DNA from: Candidatus Aenigmarchaeota archaeon CG_4_9_14_3_um_filter_37_18
GTDB taxonomy: Archaea > Aenigmatarchaeota > Aenigmatarchaeia > CG10238-14
Reading direction: 5' to 3'
NCBI GenBank assembly: GCA_002789635.1
Contig: PFTQ01000013.1
Location: 1-7,414, forward strand
Length of the DNA stretch: 7,414 nt
The notes beneath the pieces were generated by a model. That model saw only the letters and a program-made list of their open reading frames with translations, did no database searches and was not told the origin of the DNA. The position numbers and the translations under genes were made by a program. How positions within the stretch are numbered: position 1 is the first letter of the stretch; every line of letters starts with the position of its first letter. This document shows positions 1 to 5,106 of this stretch, piece after piece.

Positions 1-10
1 TGAAGAAAAA

Positions 11-385
11 ATGATGAAGGTGAATTGCAGCTTCTGCGGAAAGGGGATGGAATGTCCAGAAGGGATGATAAAAAAATTCGAGAAGCACATATGCTTCGAT
101 TGCGTGCAAAATCCTGCCACAGAATTTCCTGAAGACATGACAAAGGTTCACGTTGATATCCCGAGCGATGAAATTGAGGCGATACCTGAAATAATAACTG
201 CTAACATCTCAGACAAATTATTCCCTGAAATATGGAAGGAAAGAAAAAACGGGCTGAAGCAAATGCCGCCGGAGGATATGGCAAGAGAAATGTTTGAGGA
301 GGGGGTTTTCAGCGGGATATCAGGTTTTTTCTACGCTATGATGAAGGAGAGAAAAAGAGAATTGTCTAAAAAAGATGGGATGTAG
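11..385 (+). CDS. Small zinc-finger-like protein of unknown function
   Basis: Encodes 124 aa; I do not recognise a named family. Residues 6-31 hold two CxxC pairs (CSFC and CFDC), a spacing that suits one tetra-cysteine zinc site. The rest is charged and Met-rich, with an acidic middle and a Lys/Arg-rich tail, and no membrane segment or signal peptide is visible. Two adjacent ATGs (11 and 14) can both serve as start; the purine-rich AAGAAAAA before them is only a weak ribosome site. The TGA at 1-3 may be the stop of an upstream gene outside the window, which would make this the last gene of an operon. Function open; confidence that it is a real gene is good. Confidence 0.75.
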   Translation: MMKVNCSFCGKGMECPEGMIKKFEKHICFDCVQNPATEFPEDMTKVHVDIPSDEIEAIPEIITANISDKLFPEIWKERKNGLKQMPPEDMAREMFEEGVFSGISGFFYAMMKERKRELSKKDGM

Positions 386-386
386 G

Positions 387-470
387 TTAAGCAACATCTT
401 TGGGTTCTACTCTTTTTATCTCTTTAACACCGTCAAAGTCCTTATCAAATGAAACTAAAGTGTCAATATT
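387..470 (-). pseudogene. C-terminal remnant of a VapC-type PIN-domain toxin
   Basis: The minus strand encodes 27 residues and a TAA, beginning NIDTLVSFDKDF and ending VEPKDVA. This looks like the end of a PIN-domain ribonuclease: a late acidic motif (T/S-F/D-x-D-F) followed by a short strand and a proline. A TAG lies directly upstream in frame, and the first hundred or so residues with the other active-site acids are absent. It directly follows antitoxin-like sequence on the same strand, as vapC follows vapB. Family assignment rests on this short motif only; it cannot encode an active toxin. Confidence 0.6.
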
Positions 471-555
471 CTAAAGTTTTTTCAGCCCAGATTTTCTTTA
501 TTTCATCTTCTAACTCAACAGAATTCTTTTTTGATTTAGTTAAGATGCCTTTCAA
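463..555 (-). pseudogene. Partial duplicate of the neighbouring antitoxin gene
   Basis: Thirty minus-strand codons (from TTG 555 to TGA 463) repeat the second half of the adjacent antitoxin-like protein. KGILTK, NSVELEDE and KKIWAEK here match KGMLSH, TSVELQHE and VKIWAEE there. It starts right after the stop of that gene, has no ATG or ribosome site, and runs out of frame into the PIN remnant. A tandem duplication followed by deletion of most of vapC would explain the arrangement. It might be translated by re-initiation after 556, but I regard it as debris. Confidence 0.55.
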
Positions 556-705
556 TTAGTCCACCTCTTCAGCCCATATTTTCACTGCTTCATGCTGTAA
601 TTCTACTGAGGTCATTTTTCCTTTTAAATGAGACAACATACCCTTTATCAATTTTGCTGGATCACCTTCTTTCCCCCTTAATTTTGTCTTCGTTGCCATA
701 GCCAT
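556..705 (-). CDS. Small antitoxin-like protein (VapB-type candidate)
   Basis: A 49-aa minus-strand ORF starting MAMATKTKLRGKEGDPAK and ending with KIWAEEVD. It is basic in the first half and acidic near the end, as small antitoxins often are, and it is followed by a PIN toxin remnant on the same strand. ATG at 705 or 699 can start it. A TATA-like element (TTATAC on the minus strand, about 724-731) sits some 20-25 nt upstream, so the mRNA would be almost leaderless, a common archaeal pattern. The toxin partner is destroyed, so this is either an orphan antitoxin or the intact end of a dying locus. No named antitoxin family is assigned with certainty. Confidence 0.5.
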   Translation of the reverse strand: MAMATKTKLRGKEGDPAKLIKGMLSHLKGKMTSVELQHEAVKIWAEEVD

Positions 706-721
706 ATATGGTGAGATTTTT

Positions 722-803
722 CGTATAAGTATTTCTATCTTCTACAAAATAGCAAAATTTTTCCCACCTAAATATATTTATACTAGTTTTACTATTACTA
801 GGT
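722..803. promoter_or_regulatory. Divergent promoter region with TATA boxes on both strands
   Basis: On the plus strand, AATATATTTA (771-780) is a good archaeal TATA box and would place a start site near 803. This is the only strong promoter seen upstream of the tRNA-His operon. On the minus strand, TTATAC (about 724-731) would serve the antitoxin ORF starting at 705. Just downstream of the plus TATA box, CTAGT (783-787) and ACTAG (797-801) form a small inverted repeat overlapping the expected start site, a possible operator. No transcript data exist here; positions are by eye. Confidence 0.5.
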
Positions 804-843
804 AACAAGGTGTTAAAGATGAGAGAGGAACGTTTTCACAAAA

Positions 844-858
844 GGTGAATTAGTTCAC
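844..858 (+). promoter_or_regulatory. Palindromic leader motif, copy 1 (before tRNA-His operon)
   Basis: GGTGAATTAGTTCAC contains the perfect inverted repeat GTGAA-TTAG-TTCAC. An extra TTCAC half-site lies just upstream (835-839), so alternative hairpins TTCAC/GTGAA are possible. The identical 15 bases recur at 5250-5264 before hisS. The first bases (AGGTGA) also resemble an SD sequence. It could be a protein operator, an RNA hairpin in the leader, or a ruined translation start for the AbrB fragment that follows; these are inferences. Confidence 0.5.
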
Positions 859-1000
859 TGTCAAGAATCCCGCTGCTTCTAAAATTGATTCTAAAGGCCG
901 AATAAGCATTCCAATCAGCCTTCGCGCTAAGCTTGGCTGGGTTGAAGGGACTGAAGTTTCTGTTGTTCTTTGCGGCAATAAGTTAGCCGTTTCTGCGGAT
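854..1000 (+). pseudogene. AbrB/SpoVT-type DNA-binding domain, start codon lost
   Basis: The frame encodes about 49 residues with a clear AbrB/MazE swapped-hairpin signature: SKIDSKGRISIPISLRAKL, then a beta segment VEGTEVSVVL and KLAVS. Such domains are antitoxins or autoregulators that bind palindromic DNA. No ATG, GTG or TTG exists in frame: the codon before FTVKNPAASK is TAG (851-853). An SD-like AGGTGA stands at 843-848, so an original ATG changed to TAG by loss of one T (TTATG to TTAG) would fit. The frame stays open to 1099, but from 1001 it is reading the tRNA-His gene and its leader (giving a false Gly/Ser-rich tail), so I end the remnant at 1000. Confidence 0.65.
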
Positions 1001-1073
1001 GGCCAGAGTGGTGTAGAGGTTAGCATAGGAGCCTGTGGAGCTTCTGGGTCTGGTTCAAGTCCGGGCTCTGGCC
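1001..1073 (+). tRNA. trnH: tRNA-His (anticodon GTG)
   Basis: All parts of a cloverleaf are present. Acceptor arms GCCAGAG (1002-1008) and CTCTGGC (1066-1072) pair perfectly. The D stem GTGT/GCAT (with G-U pairs) encloses AGAGGTTA with A14, GG and A21 in place. The anticodon stem GGAGC/GCTTC encloses CTGTGGA, putting GTG at 1035-1037 after the invariant T33. The variable loop is TGGG. The T stem TCTGG/CCGGG encloses the canonical TTCAAGT. The histidine identity element is encoded: G at -1 (1001) opposite C73 (1073). CCA is not encoded (CTA follows), as in many archaea. It is read in the same direction as the HisG-like gene 18 nt downstream and is probably cut from a common transcript. A separate promoter close by is not evident. 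Confidence 0.93.
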
Positions 1074-1078
1074 CTAAA

Positions 1079-1087
1079 GGGAGTGAT
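1079..1087 (+). promoter_or_regulatory. Shine-Dalgarno site directly after tRNA-His
   Basis: GGGAGTGAT lies 5 nt after the tRNA discriminator base and 4 nt before ATG 1092. It closely matches the archaeal SD consensus GGAGGTGAT with one base missing. It fixes 1092 as the start of the HisG-like gene and implies that 3' processing of the tRNA would release an mRNA with a leader of about 18 nt. Confidence 0.7.
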
Positions 1088-1091
1088 AAGG

Positions 1092-1784
1092 ATGAGTGAT
1101 AGACCTAGGATATTGTTACCAAAACTAGGAAAGAGCCTTGACTCTATAACCAAGTCTGTTTTTGGCGGGCTAGGAATTACTCCAAATGGAAGAGGTTATC
1201 TAGTAGAAGCAGATGATGCAAGATTTGTTCTTGGCAGGCCTAGTGACACAGTTAGCATGATTCGTGGCGATAGAATAGATGGTGGAGTTTATCCTGGAGA
1301 ATATGAAGAGATCATTCCAAATCTTTCTTTTGGAGTGGCTAGGCTTAATTCGCCTGTAGGAAGAATTGTTCTAGCATGCGGGGATTATGTGGCAGATAAC
1401 CCAGACCGTTATAGACCACGACCTGATAGGGGATTTGTAACAGTTGGCTGCCCAGAGAAGTATTATGATTCCGAATACGGGGTTTTAGCTGCAAGGTGGA
1501 TAGATGAATCTGAATTTTTTGGTGATGATTGCAGATATACAATTCTAGAACCCTATGATGGATCTATAGAAGTTCTGCCTAAACTAACTCGATACTGTCC
1601 AAACCCGATAAATTTTATTGTTGACTATTCGGACACAGGAGAAACGCTTAGAGCTAATGATTGTGAAGTTCTAGAAACCCTAAAAGTAGTAAGACCTTTG
1701 TTTGTTTACGATCCAGCCAGAGTATCGACGAGTTTTGTTAGAGATTTGTTTGGGAATTTGTTAGGAAGTGGGAAAAATGAATGA
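1092..1784 (+). CDS. hisG: Divergent short-form ATP phosphoribosyltransferase-like protein (HisG-like)
   Basis: Encodes 230 aa, close to the length of short HisG (HisGS), which joins ATP and PRPP in the first step of histidine synthesis and needs HisZ as partner. Family landmarks appear in order: LPKLGKSL at 9-16 (HisG LPKGRL), LGRPSD at 47-52 (VRPxD), the segment RIDGGVYPGEYE at 61-72 (family aDlGivGkDvL), LSFGVARL at 78-85, DGSIEVLP at 156-163 (GSVELAP) and DYSDTGETLRAN at 178-189 (PRPP loop DxVETGTTLRAN). The start at ATG 1092 is set by the SD site and by tRNA-His ending at 1073; the in-frame GTG at 1035 is the tRNA anticodon. Several motifs are altered: an inserted Leu in the first, loss of GKD, and TGTTL to TGETL. 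A changed substrate or regulation is therefore possible. It overlaps the next gene by 8 nt. HisG-like fold is likely, orthodox HisG activity less certain. Confidence 0.72.
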   Translation: MSDRPRILLPKLGKSLDSITKSVFGGLGITPNGRGYLVEADDARFVLGRPSDTVSMIRGDRIDGGVYPGEYEEIIPNLSFGVARLNSPVGRIVLACGDYVADNPDRYRPRPDRGFVTVGCPEKYYDSEYGVLAARWIDESEFFGDDCRYTILEPYDGSIEVLPKLTRYCPNPINFIVDYSDTGETLRANDCEVLETLKVVRPLFVYDPARVSTSFVRDLFGNLLGSGKNE

Positions 1785-1962
1785 AAATTTGATTAAAAAA
1801 TATGGTTTAGGAAAAGTTGCTCTTACTGGTTTAGCAGAGTTTCTTTGGCCTACTGAGGGTGAGTATAGACCAGTTGCGCCAAGTGGAAATTGGTTGTACT
1901 TTGGCCCTCCTTTGAAGGAAAGAATTGAAAAAAGACTTGAGAAAGGGGATAAAAATGGTTAG
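1777..1962 (+). CDS. 61-aa protein between HisG-like and HisZ-like genes
   Basis: Starts at ATG 1777 inside the end of the HisG-like gene (overlap ATGAATGA) with GGAAGTGGG upstream as ribosome site. The last half contains APSGNWLYFGPPLKERIEKRL, which recalls the N-terminal segment of HisRS/HisZ proteins (P-x-G-x-R-D-x-L-P followed by a charged helix). The next gene encodes a HisRS-like core that lacks this segment. It may therefore be a separated N-terminal piece of the HisZ-like protein, or an unrelated small subunit. It ends with an 8-nt overlap with the next gene in another frame. No signal peptide or membrane helix. Real gene likely from spacing and ribosome sites; function is inference only. 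Confidence 0.65.
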   Translation: MNENLIKKYGLGKVALTGLAEFLWPTEGEYRPVAPSGNWLYFGPPLKERIEKRLEKGDKNG

Positions 1963-3154
1963 AAGCACTCTTAGAAGATTGAAAGATGAAAAAGAACTAT
2001 TGATAAGATATGCGAATTTACTGGGAATTGAAGGTGATTCCTGGGAATCGATAGCTCCTTATTTGGTTATGAGCCAAGATGCAATATCAGAAAGGTCAGA
2101 TGGTTCAAATGTTTTTGTTGTTCCAGAGGTTTGCCTTAGAACTGACGCATCCGCAGAGAAATCAAGACGGCTCGCATTAGCGTTGCTTCAACCAGGAACT
2201 AGATATGCAAGCGACAGAGTTTTCTTTGCCCCAGATTTTACTAGTCTTGTTGAGAATTGGCAATCGACTAACACAAATGGAACGCCTGTAATAACAAAAG
2301 GTGTAAGCTATCCTTCTTCACTTCAAAGAGGAAAGTCGCAAGGAATAATAGGGGCAGATAATGTCTGGCTTTTAGACCTTTTTACTGGTGGGTGTGAATA
2401 TTGCAGGCAAATGGGAGACCCTAACGCATACAGAATTGTGGATACAACTATTTATGAGGGATGGAATAGGTTTTCTGATGAACAAATGAGAAGAATATTG
2501 ATTGATCTGCCTAGTAGTAATCCGGGGGGAGCAATAGTAGAGAGATTCCTTGATACGGTGAGAAGGCCTGAGTTTGAATATTTGCTTGAAAATACTAGAA
2601 GAAGGGGGGCATATTTACAAGCGATTGCAAATGTCCTAGGTCTGCCAGAAGTCGTTAAAATGGAAGATGTTATTGCATCTAAACAATTCCAACAAGCTTT
2701 GACTCAGGTTGCAGAAGCGATTGATCCAACTGAAGCATTTTCATTTGAAGGCGGAACAAATGCCAGGGACTTTACCCCTTTTGTTTACGCTGAAGAGTTA
2801 GCATTAAGAGATTTGATTGGGGCAGCATCTTGCACAGGGCCTGTTAGAGAGGATCTGCCATTAAATGTTGGTGTATTGAAATTATACAGAAAAACTGGAC
2901 AAAACCCGACTCCAATTACTTGGTACACGAGACCAGGAGAATTCCCTCAATTGAATTTTAGCGATGGTAAATCAAAAGTAAGAGAAGTGATATCGTCTTC
3001 TCAAAACGAATATTTGCCTGCTTTTCTCCAAGAAAATCTCGTGCGAGGGAGCAGGATGGAAGCAAGAACAGAATTATATACTGTATCACAATTAACATCT
3101 TCTTTGCACGAATTAATGAGGCAAGTTCAGAAAACTTATCAGCAACTTAGATGA
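1955..3154 (+). CDS. HisRS paralogue, probable HisZ-type regulatory subunit
   Basis: Encodes 399 aa. Start ATG 1955 follows AAAGGGGAT and overlaps the preceding stop by 8 nt; an earlier in-frame TTG (1925) has no such support. Weak but ordered resemblance to the class II HisRS/HisZ core is visible. CLRTDAS at 60-66, with RR then RYASDRVF at 83-90, matches motif 2 (LRxDxT..aR...R...vfR). RGKSQGIIG plus DNVWLLDL at 125-142 matches GRyReFxQ..ELiG..aDaEvi. FSFEGGTNARDFTPFVYAEE at 262-281 matches the HisA region (RGLDYYTgtvFE). LPLNVGVLKLY at 301-311 fits motif 3. The catalytic arginines and the GGGRYD loop are not intact, so it is unlikely to aminoacylate. Its place after a short HisG fits HisZ, the regulatory partner of HisGS. 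About 90 C-terminal residues do not look like an anticodon-binding domain. An unrelated family remains possible. Confidence 0.5.
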   Translation: MVRSTLRRLKDEKELLIRYANLLGIEGDSWESIAPYLVMSQDAISERSDGSNVFVVPEVCLRTDASAEKSRRLALALLQPGTRYASDRVFFAPDFTSLVENWQSTNTNGTPVITKGVSYPSSLQRGKSQGIIGADNVWLLDLFTGGCEYCRQMGDPNAYRIVDTTIYEGWNRFSDEQMRRILIDLPSSNPGGAIVERFLDTVRRPEFEYLLENTRRRGAYLQAIANVLGLPEVVKMEDVIASKQFQQALTQVAEAIDPTEAFSFEGGTNARDFTPFVYAEELALRDLIGAASCTGPVREDLPLNVGVLKLYRKTGQNPTPITWYTRPGEFPQLNFSDGKSKVREVISSSQNEYLPAFLQENLVRGSRMEARTELYTVSQLTSSLHELMRQVQKTYQQLR

Positions 3155-3861
3155 TCAAAATGAAAAAGAAAACAATAGGCATAATTGGCGGTTTAGGTCC
3201 TGAAGGAACTGCTGATCTATACATGAAAATAATAAAGTACTACCAAAACAACTTTGGAGCAAAGTATGACAGTGATTTCCCGCGCATCATAATCTACAGT
3301 GCTCCGATACCAGACGTAGTCGAGAGTTTAGAGAATGAAAAGATCACATTAAGCATGCTTTCTGAAGCAGCAAAGACTCTGGAAGATGATGGATGCAATT
3401 TCTTAGTAATAGCCTGCAATACAGTGCAATTCCTCCTAGAAGACATCAGAAAATCAGTGAAAATACCGATAATAGGAATAGCGGAAGTTAACGCAAAGTA
3501 TGTAAAAAGCCATGGCTGCAAAAAAGTTGGAATTATAGGAACGGAAGTGGCTGTATTCAGAAAGAAAGTTTATGACAAAGATTTTGAAAAAATTGGAGCA
3601 GAATTAATAAAGCCAATTCCAGAAGATCAGGAAGAAGTAACTCAAGCAATAATGGCGCAGTTAGCAGGGCGAGCAGCAAAAAAGGATAAGCAAAAACTAA
3701 TAGAAGCCATCGGTAATTTGAAAAAACAAGGTTCAGAAGCAATTCTTATAGCGTGCACAGATCTGCCGCCAGTGATAAAACAACAAGATGTTGATATTCC
3801 TTTGGTCGATTGTACACAAGTTTACGCAGATGAAGCAGCTAGATTATCAAGCAGAAATTAG
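3151..3861 (+). CDS. Asp/Glu racemase-family protein
   Basis: Encodes 236 aa (ATG 3151 overlaps the previous stop as ATGA; ATG 3160, giving MKKKTIGIIGG, is an equally good start). Proteins of this family are cofactor-free two-cysteine racemases of aspartate, glutamate or hydantoin. The glycine-rich start TIGIIGGLGPEGT (8-20) and both catalytic cysteines are present: C89 in IACNTVQ and C202 in IACTDLP. The His usual after the first motif (CNTxH) is Gln here, and the Glu usual after the second (CTE) is Asp, so substrate preference may differ from standard aspartate racemase. Translational coupling to the HisG/HisZ-like genes suggests a common process, but its role there is unknown. The stop codon lies exactly at the start of the structured repeat (copy 1). 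Confidence 0.85.
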   Translation: MIKMKKKTIGIIGGLGPEGTADLYMKIIKYYQNNFGAKYDSDFPRIIIYSAPIPDVVESLENEKITLSMLSEAAKTLEDDGCNFLVIACNTVQFLLEDIRKSVKIPIIGIAEVNAKYVKSHGCKKVGIIGTEVAVFRKKVYDKDFEKIGAELIKPIPEDQEEVTQAIMAQLAGRAAKKDKQKLIEAIGNLKKQGSEAILIACTDLPPVIKQQDVDIPLVDCTQVYADEAARLSSRN

Positions 3862-3945
3862 CCCAGTGTCGCCTAGGGACGAGTCCTAGAGCAAAACTGG
3901 AGAACATATTGATGGATAATTATGCGAACGAGATTATAAGCTTTA
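3859..3945. repeat. Structured direct repeat, copy 1
   Basis: Positions 3859-3910 match 5076-5127 at 47 of 52 bases, all five differences being transitions. Weaker similarity runs on to about 3945, including TTATAA. It folds as nested stems: CCCAGT (3862-3867) with ACTGG (3896-3900), enclosing CTAGGG (3873-3878) with TCCTAG (3884-3889) around a 5-nt loop. The two sides of the internal loop are GTCGC and AGCAAA. It begins at the racemase stop codon. On the minus strand it would read TATA-like box, then the stems, then a weak T-rich stretch, so it could be a small RNA gene of about 60 nt; alternatively a 3' UTR or terminator hairpin, or the end of a mobile cassette. Confidence 0.75.
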
Positions 3946-4029
3946 CTTCATTGTTCGGGCTATCACCAATATTGCTATAATTATGAGAGCTAAACCGATT
4001 ATCGGATCTATCGTTATTTTATCTATCAA
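3943..4029 (-). CDS. Possible 28-aa single-membrane-segment peptide
   Basis: A minus-strand frame from TTG 4029 to TAA 3943 encodes 28 residues, with GLALIIIAILVIA as a clear membrane helix preceded by ITIDP. GGAG lies about 6 nt before the TTG, and the frame overlaps the end of the upstream two-helix gene by 11 nt, as coupled genes do. The IDP-helix pattern faintly recalls the tail of Sec61-beta, but the protein is too short to say. It may also be a broken end of a larger gene or chance. Confidence 0.3.
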   Translation of the reverse strand: MIDKITIDPIIGLALIIIAILVIARTMK

Positions 4030-4321
4030 TACTATCTCCTATGCTTAACAATTGGTTTTTGAGAGATTTAAAATAATTCTGAAAAATCAATGTCAGACCG
4101 AAAAATCCCAAAATACCATAAGATAATGAAAATACAATCATGTTCAAACGATTAGCAGTTTGTATTTGGCTTGTTGCGTATGCTATTGCAAAGCCAGTAG
4201 AAATGGTGAAAATGGTTGTAGTTAATATTTGGTATTTTGTTATAAATTCCTGATGCTTTTGCGAAAAAAATTCTATAATGAAACTCTTATCTATTTTTGA
4301 AAGGAAAAATTCTTTTTTCAT
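4019..4321 (-). CDS. Small protein with two membrane segments, unknown
   Basis: Encodes 100 aa on the minus strand from ATG 4321. Residues about 30-52 (ILTTTIFTISTGFAIAYAT) and about 62-84 (IVFSLSYGILGFFGLTLIF) are two hydrophobic helices separated by a short polar loop (QIQTANRLN). The N-terminus is polar and Lys-rich, and the C-terminus ends SIGDSIDR. No cleavable signal is seen and no family is recognised. It is divergent from the NYN gene and lies between the two structured repeats. A TATA-like AACATATAAAAA on the minus strand (4422-4433) could drive it with a leader of about 80 nt. Possible roles such as the membrane partner of the nuclease-like NYN protein are guesses. Confidence 0.7.
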   Translation of the reverse strand: MKKEFFLSKIDKSFIIEFFSQKHQEFITKYQILTTTIFTISTGFAIAYATSQIQTANRLNMIVFSLSYGILGFFGLTLIFQNYFKSLKNQLLSIGDSIDR

Positions 4322-4420
4322 TGAATAATACTTATCTTGAAGAAATTTATGGCTTACTGATAGATTTGTTTTTTTATTAAAAGGGTAATAGCAAAAAAAG
4401 TAAAAACCCAGATGCAGAAT

Positions 4421-4458
4421 CTTTTTATATGTTAACCTCCCTTAATATTGTTATATAG
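4421..4458. promoter_or_regulatory. Divergent TATA-like elements between the membrane and NYN genes
   Basis: CTTTTTATATGTT (4421-4433) reads as a TATA box on both strands. On minus it would start the two-helix gene near 4400; on plus it would start the NYN transcript near 4455, so that the hairpin at 4461-4486 heads the mRNA. A second plus-strand candidate, TTATATAG (4451-4458), would start transcription inside that hairpin. Which is used cannot be decided from sequence. Confidence 0.4.
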
Positions 4459-4460
4459 TC

Positions 4461-4486
4461 CCTACCATTGCTTCGGCAGGGGTAGG
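4461..4486. promoter_or_regulatory. UUCG-capped hairpin before the NYN gene
   Basis: CCTACCATTGC (4461-4471) pairs with GCAGGGGTAGG (4476-4486) around a TTCG tetraloop: ten of eleven positions pair (one T-G), with one A-G mismatch. UUCG-capped stems are unusually stable in RNA. ATTTT follows, so it could be a weak terminator, but its position 41 nt before ATG 4528 also fits a structured 5' leader. Confidence 0.55.
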
Positions 4487-4527
4487 ATTTTATGATCATT
4501 CTTAAATTCTGAAAACTTATAATTTAT

Positions 4528-5106
4528 ATGAAAAATAAAGAAAGAGTGGTTATATTCATAGATGGGAGCAATTTCTATCATAGTCTCAAAGAAACTTTTG
4601 ACTTACACAACAACCAAATAAACTTTAAGGAATTGATAGAAAAACTGAAAGGAAACAAACTTCTTGTATCTGTTTATTATTATAACGCTTCTCTGGACAG
4701 AGGATACAACGAAGAAGTCTATTGGAAACAACAGAAATTCTTTTCAGAACTGAAGAAAATACCTGGATTTAATGTAATTTTATGTAACATGAGAAAAATA
4801 ATAAAAGGTAAAAAGAAACCGGAATTTACCGTAAAAGGCGATGACATTTGCTTGGCGACTGATATGATTTCACTTGCTTATGAAAATGTATATGATATCG
4901 CAATCCTAGTCAGTGGGGATGGAGATTTTGTACCAGCAATAAAAAAGATCCAAAAATTAGGTAAAAAAGTTGAAAATATCTATTTCAAAATCAGTAGATC
5001 TAGTTTTTTGAAAAATGTATGCGATTCTTCACTATGTTTGGATGATTTCATCTCTGATTTTTTGAAGGGAAAAAATAGCCCAGTGTCGCCTAGGGACAAG
5101 CCCTAG
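4528..5106 (+). CDS. NYN-domain (LabA/DUF88-type, PIN-like) putative ribonuclease
   Basis: Encodes 192 aa. NYN domains are metal-dependent RNases or RNA-binding proteins of the PIN fold. The acidic active-site pattern is complete: VIFIDGSNFY (D12, N15), KGDDICLATDMI (D105/D106 and D112) and VSGDGDFVPAI (D131, D133). A Lys-rich loop, MRKIIKGKKKPEF, precedes the second motif. No membrane segment. No SD site stands before ATG 4528, so initiation is probably not SD-based. The last nine residues (SPVSPRDKP) and the stop are encoded by the structured repeat copy 2, which suggests that the repeat arrived later and altered the C-terminus. The neighbouring divergent membrane protein and flanking repeats suggest an accessory, perhaps defence-related cassette (inference). 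Confidence 0.88.
   Translation: MKNKERVVIFIDGSNFYHSLKETFDLHNNQINFKELIEKLKGNKLLVSVYYYNASLDRGYNEEVYWKQQKFFSELKKIPGFNVILCNMRKIIKGKKKPEFTVKGDDICLATDMISLAYENVYDIAILVSGDGDFVPAIKKIQKLGKKVENIYFKISRSSFLKNVCDSSLCLDDFISDFLKGKNSPVSPRDKP

Noticed and set aside
851..853. Pyrrolysine read-through at TAG before the AbrB-type domain
   Set aside because: The frame upstream of the TAG has no start codon and another stop at 803-805, so there is no protein to be read through.
1035..1091. Extended start of the HisG-like gene at GTG 1035
   Set aside because: This GTG is the anticodon of tRNA-His; the SD site and the ATG at 1092 give the true start.
1001..1099. Gly/Ser-rich tail of the AbrB-type frame, and its overlap with the HisG-like start
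   Set aside because: The bases form a complete tRNA and its trailing leader, so the apparent low-complexity tail is chance reading of RNA gene sequence.
3943..4029. Sec61-beta as the identity of the 28-aa membrane peptide
   Set aside because: Only an IDP-plus-helix pattern agrees; the N-terminal part typical of Sec61-beta is missing and the start codon is TTG.
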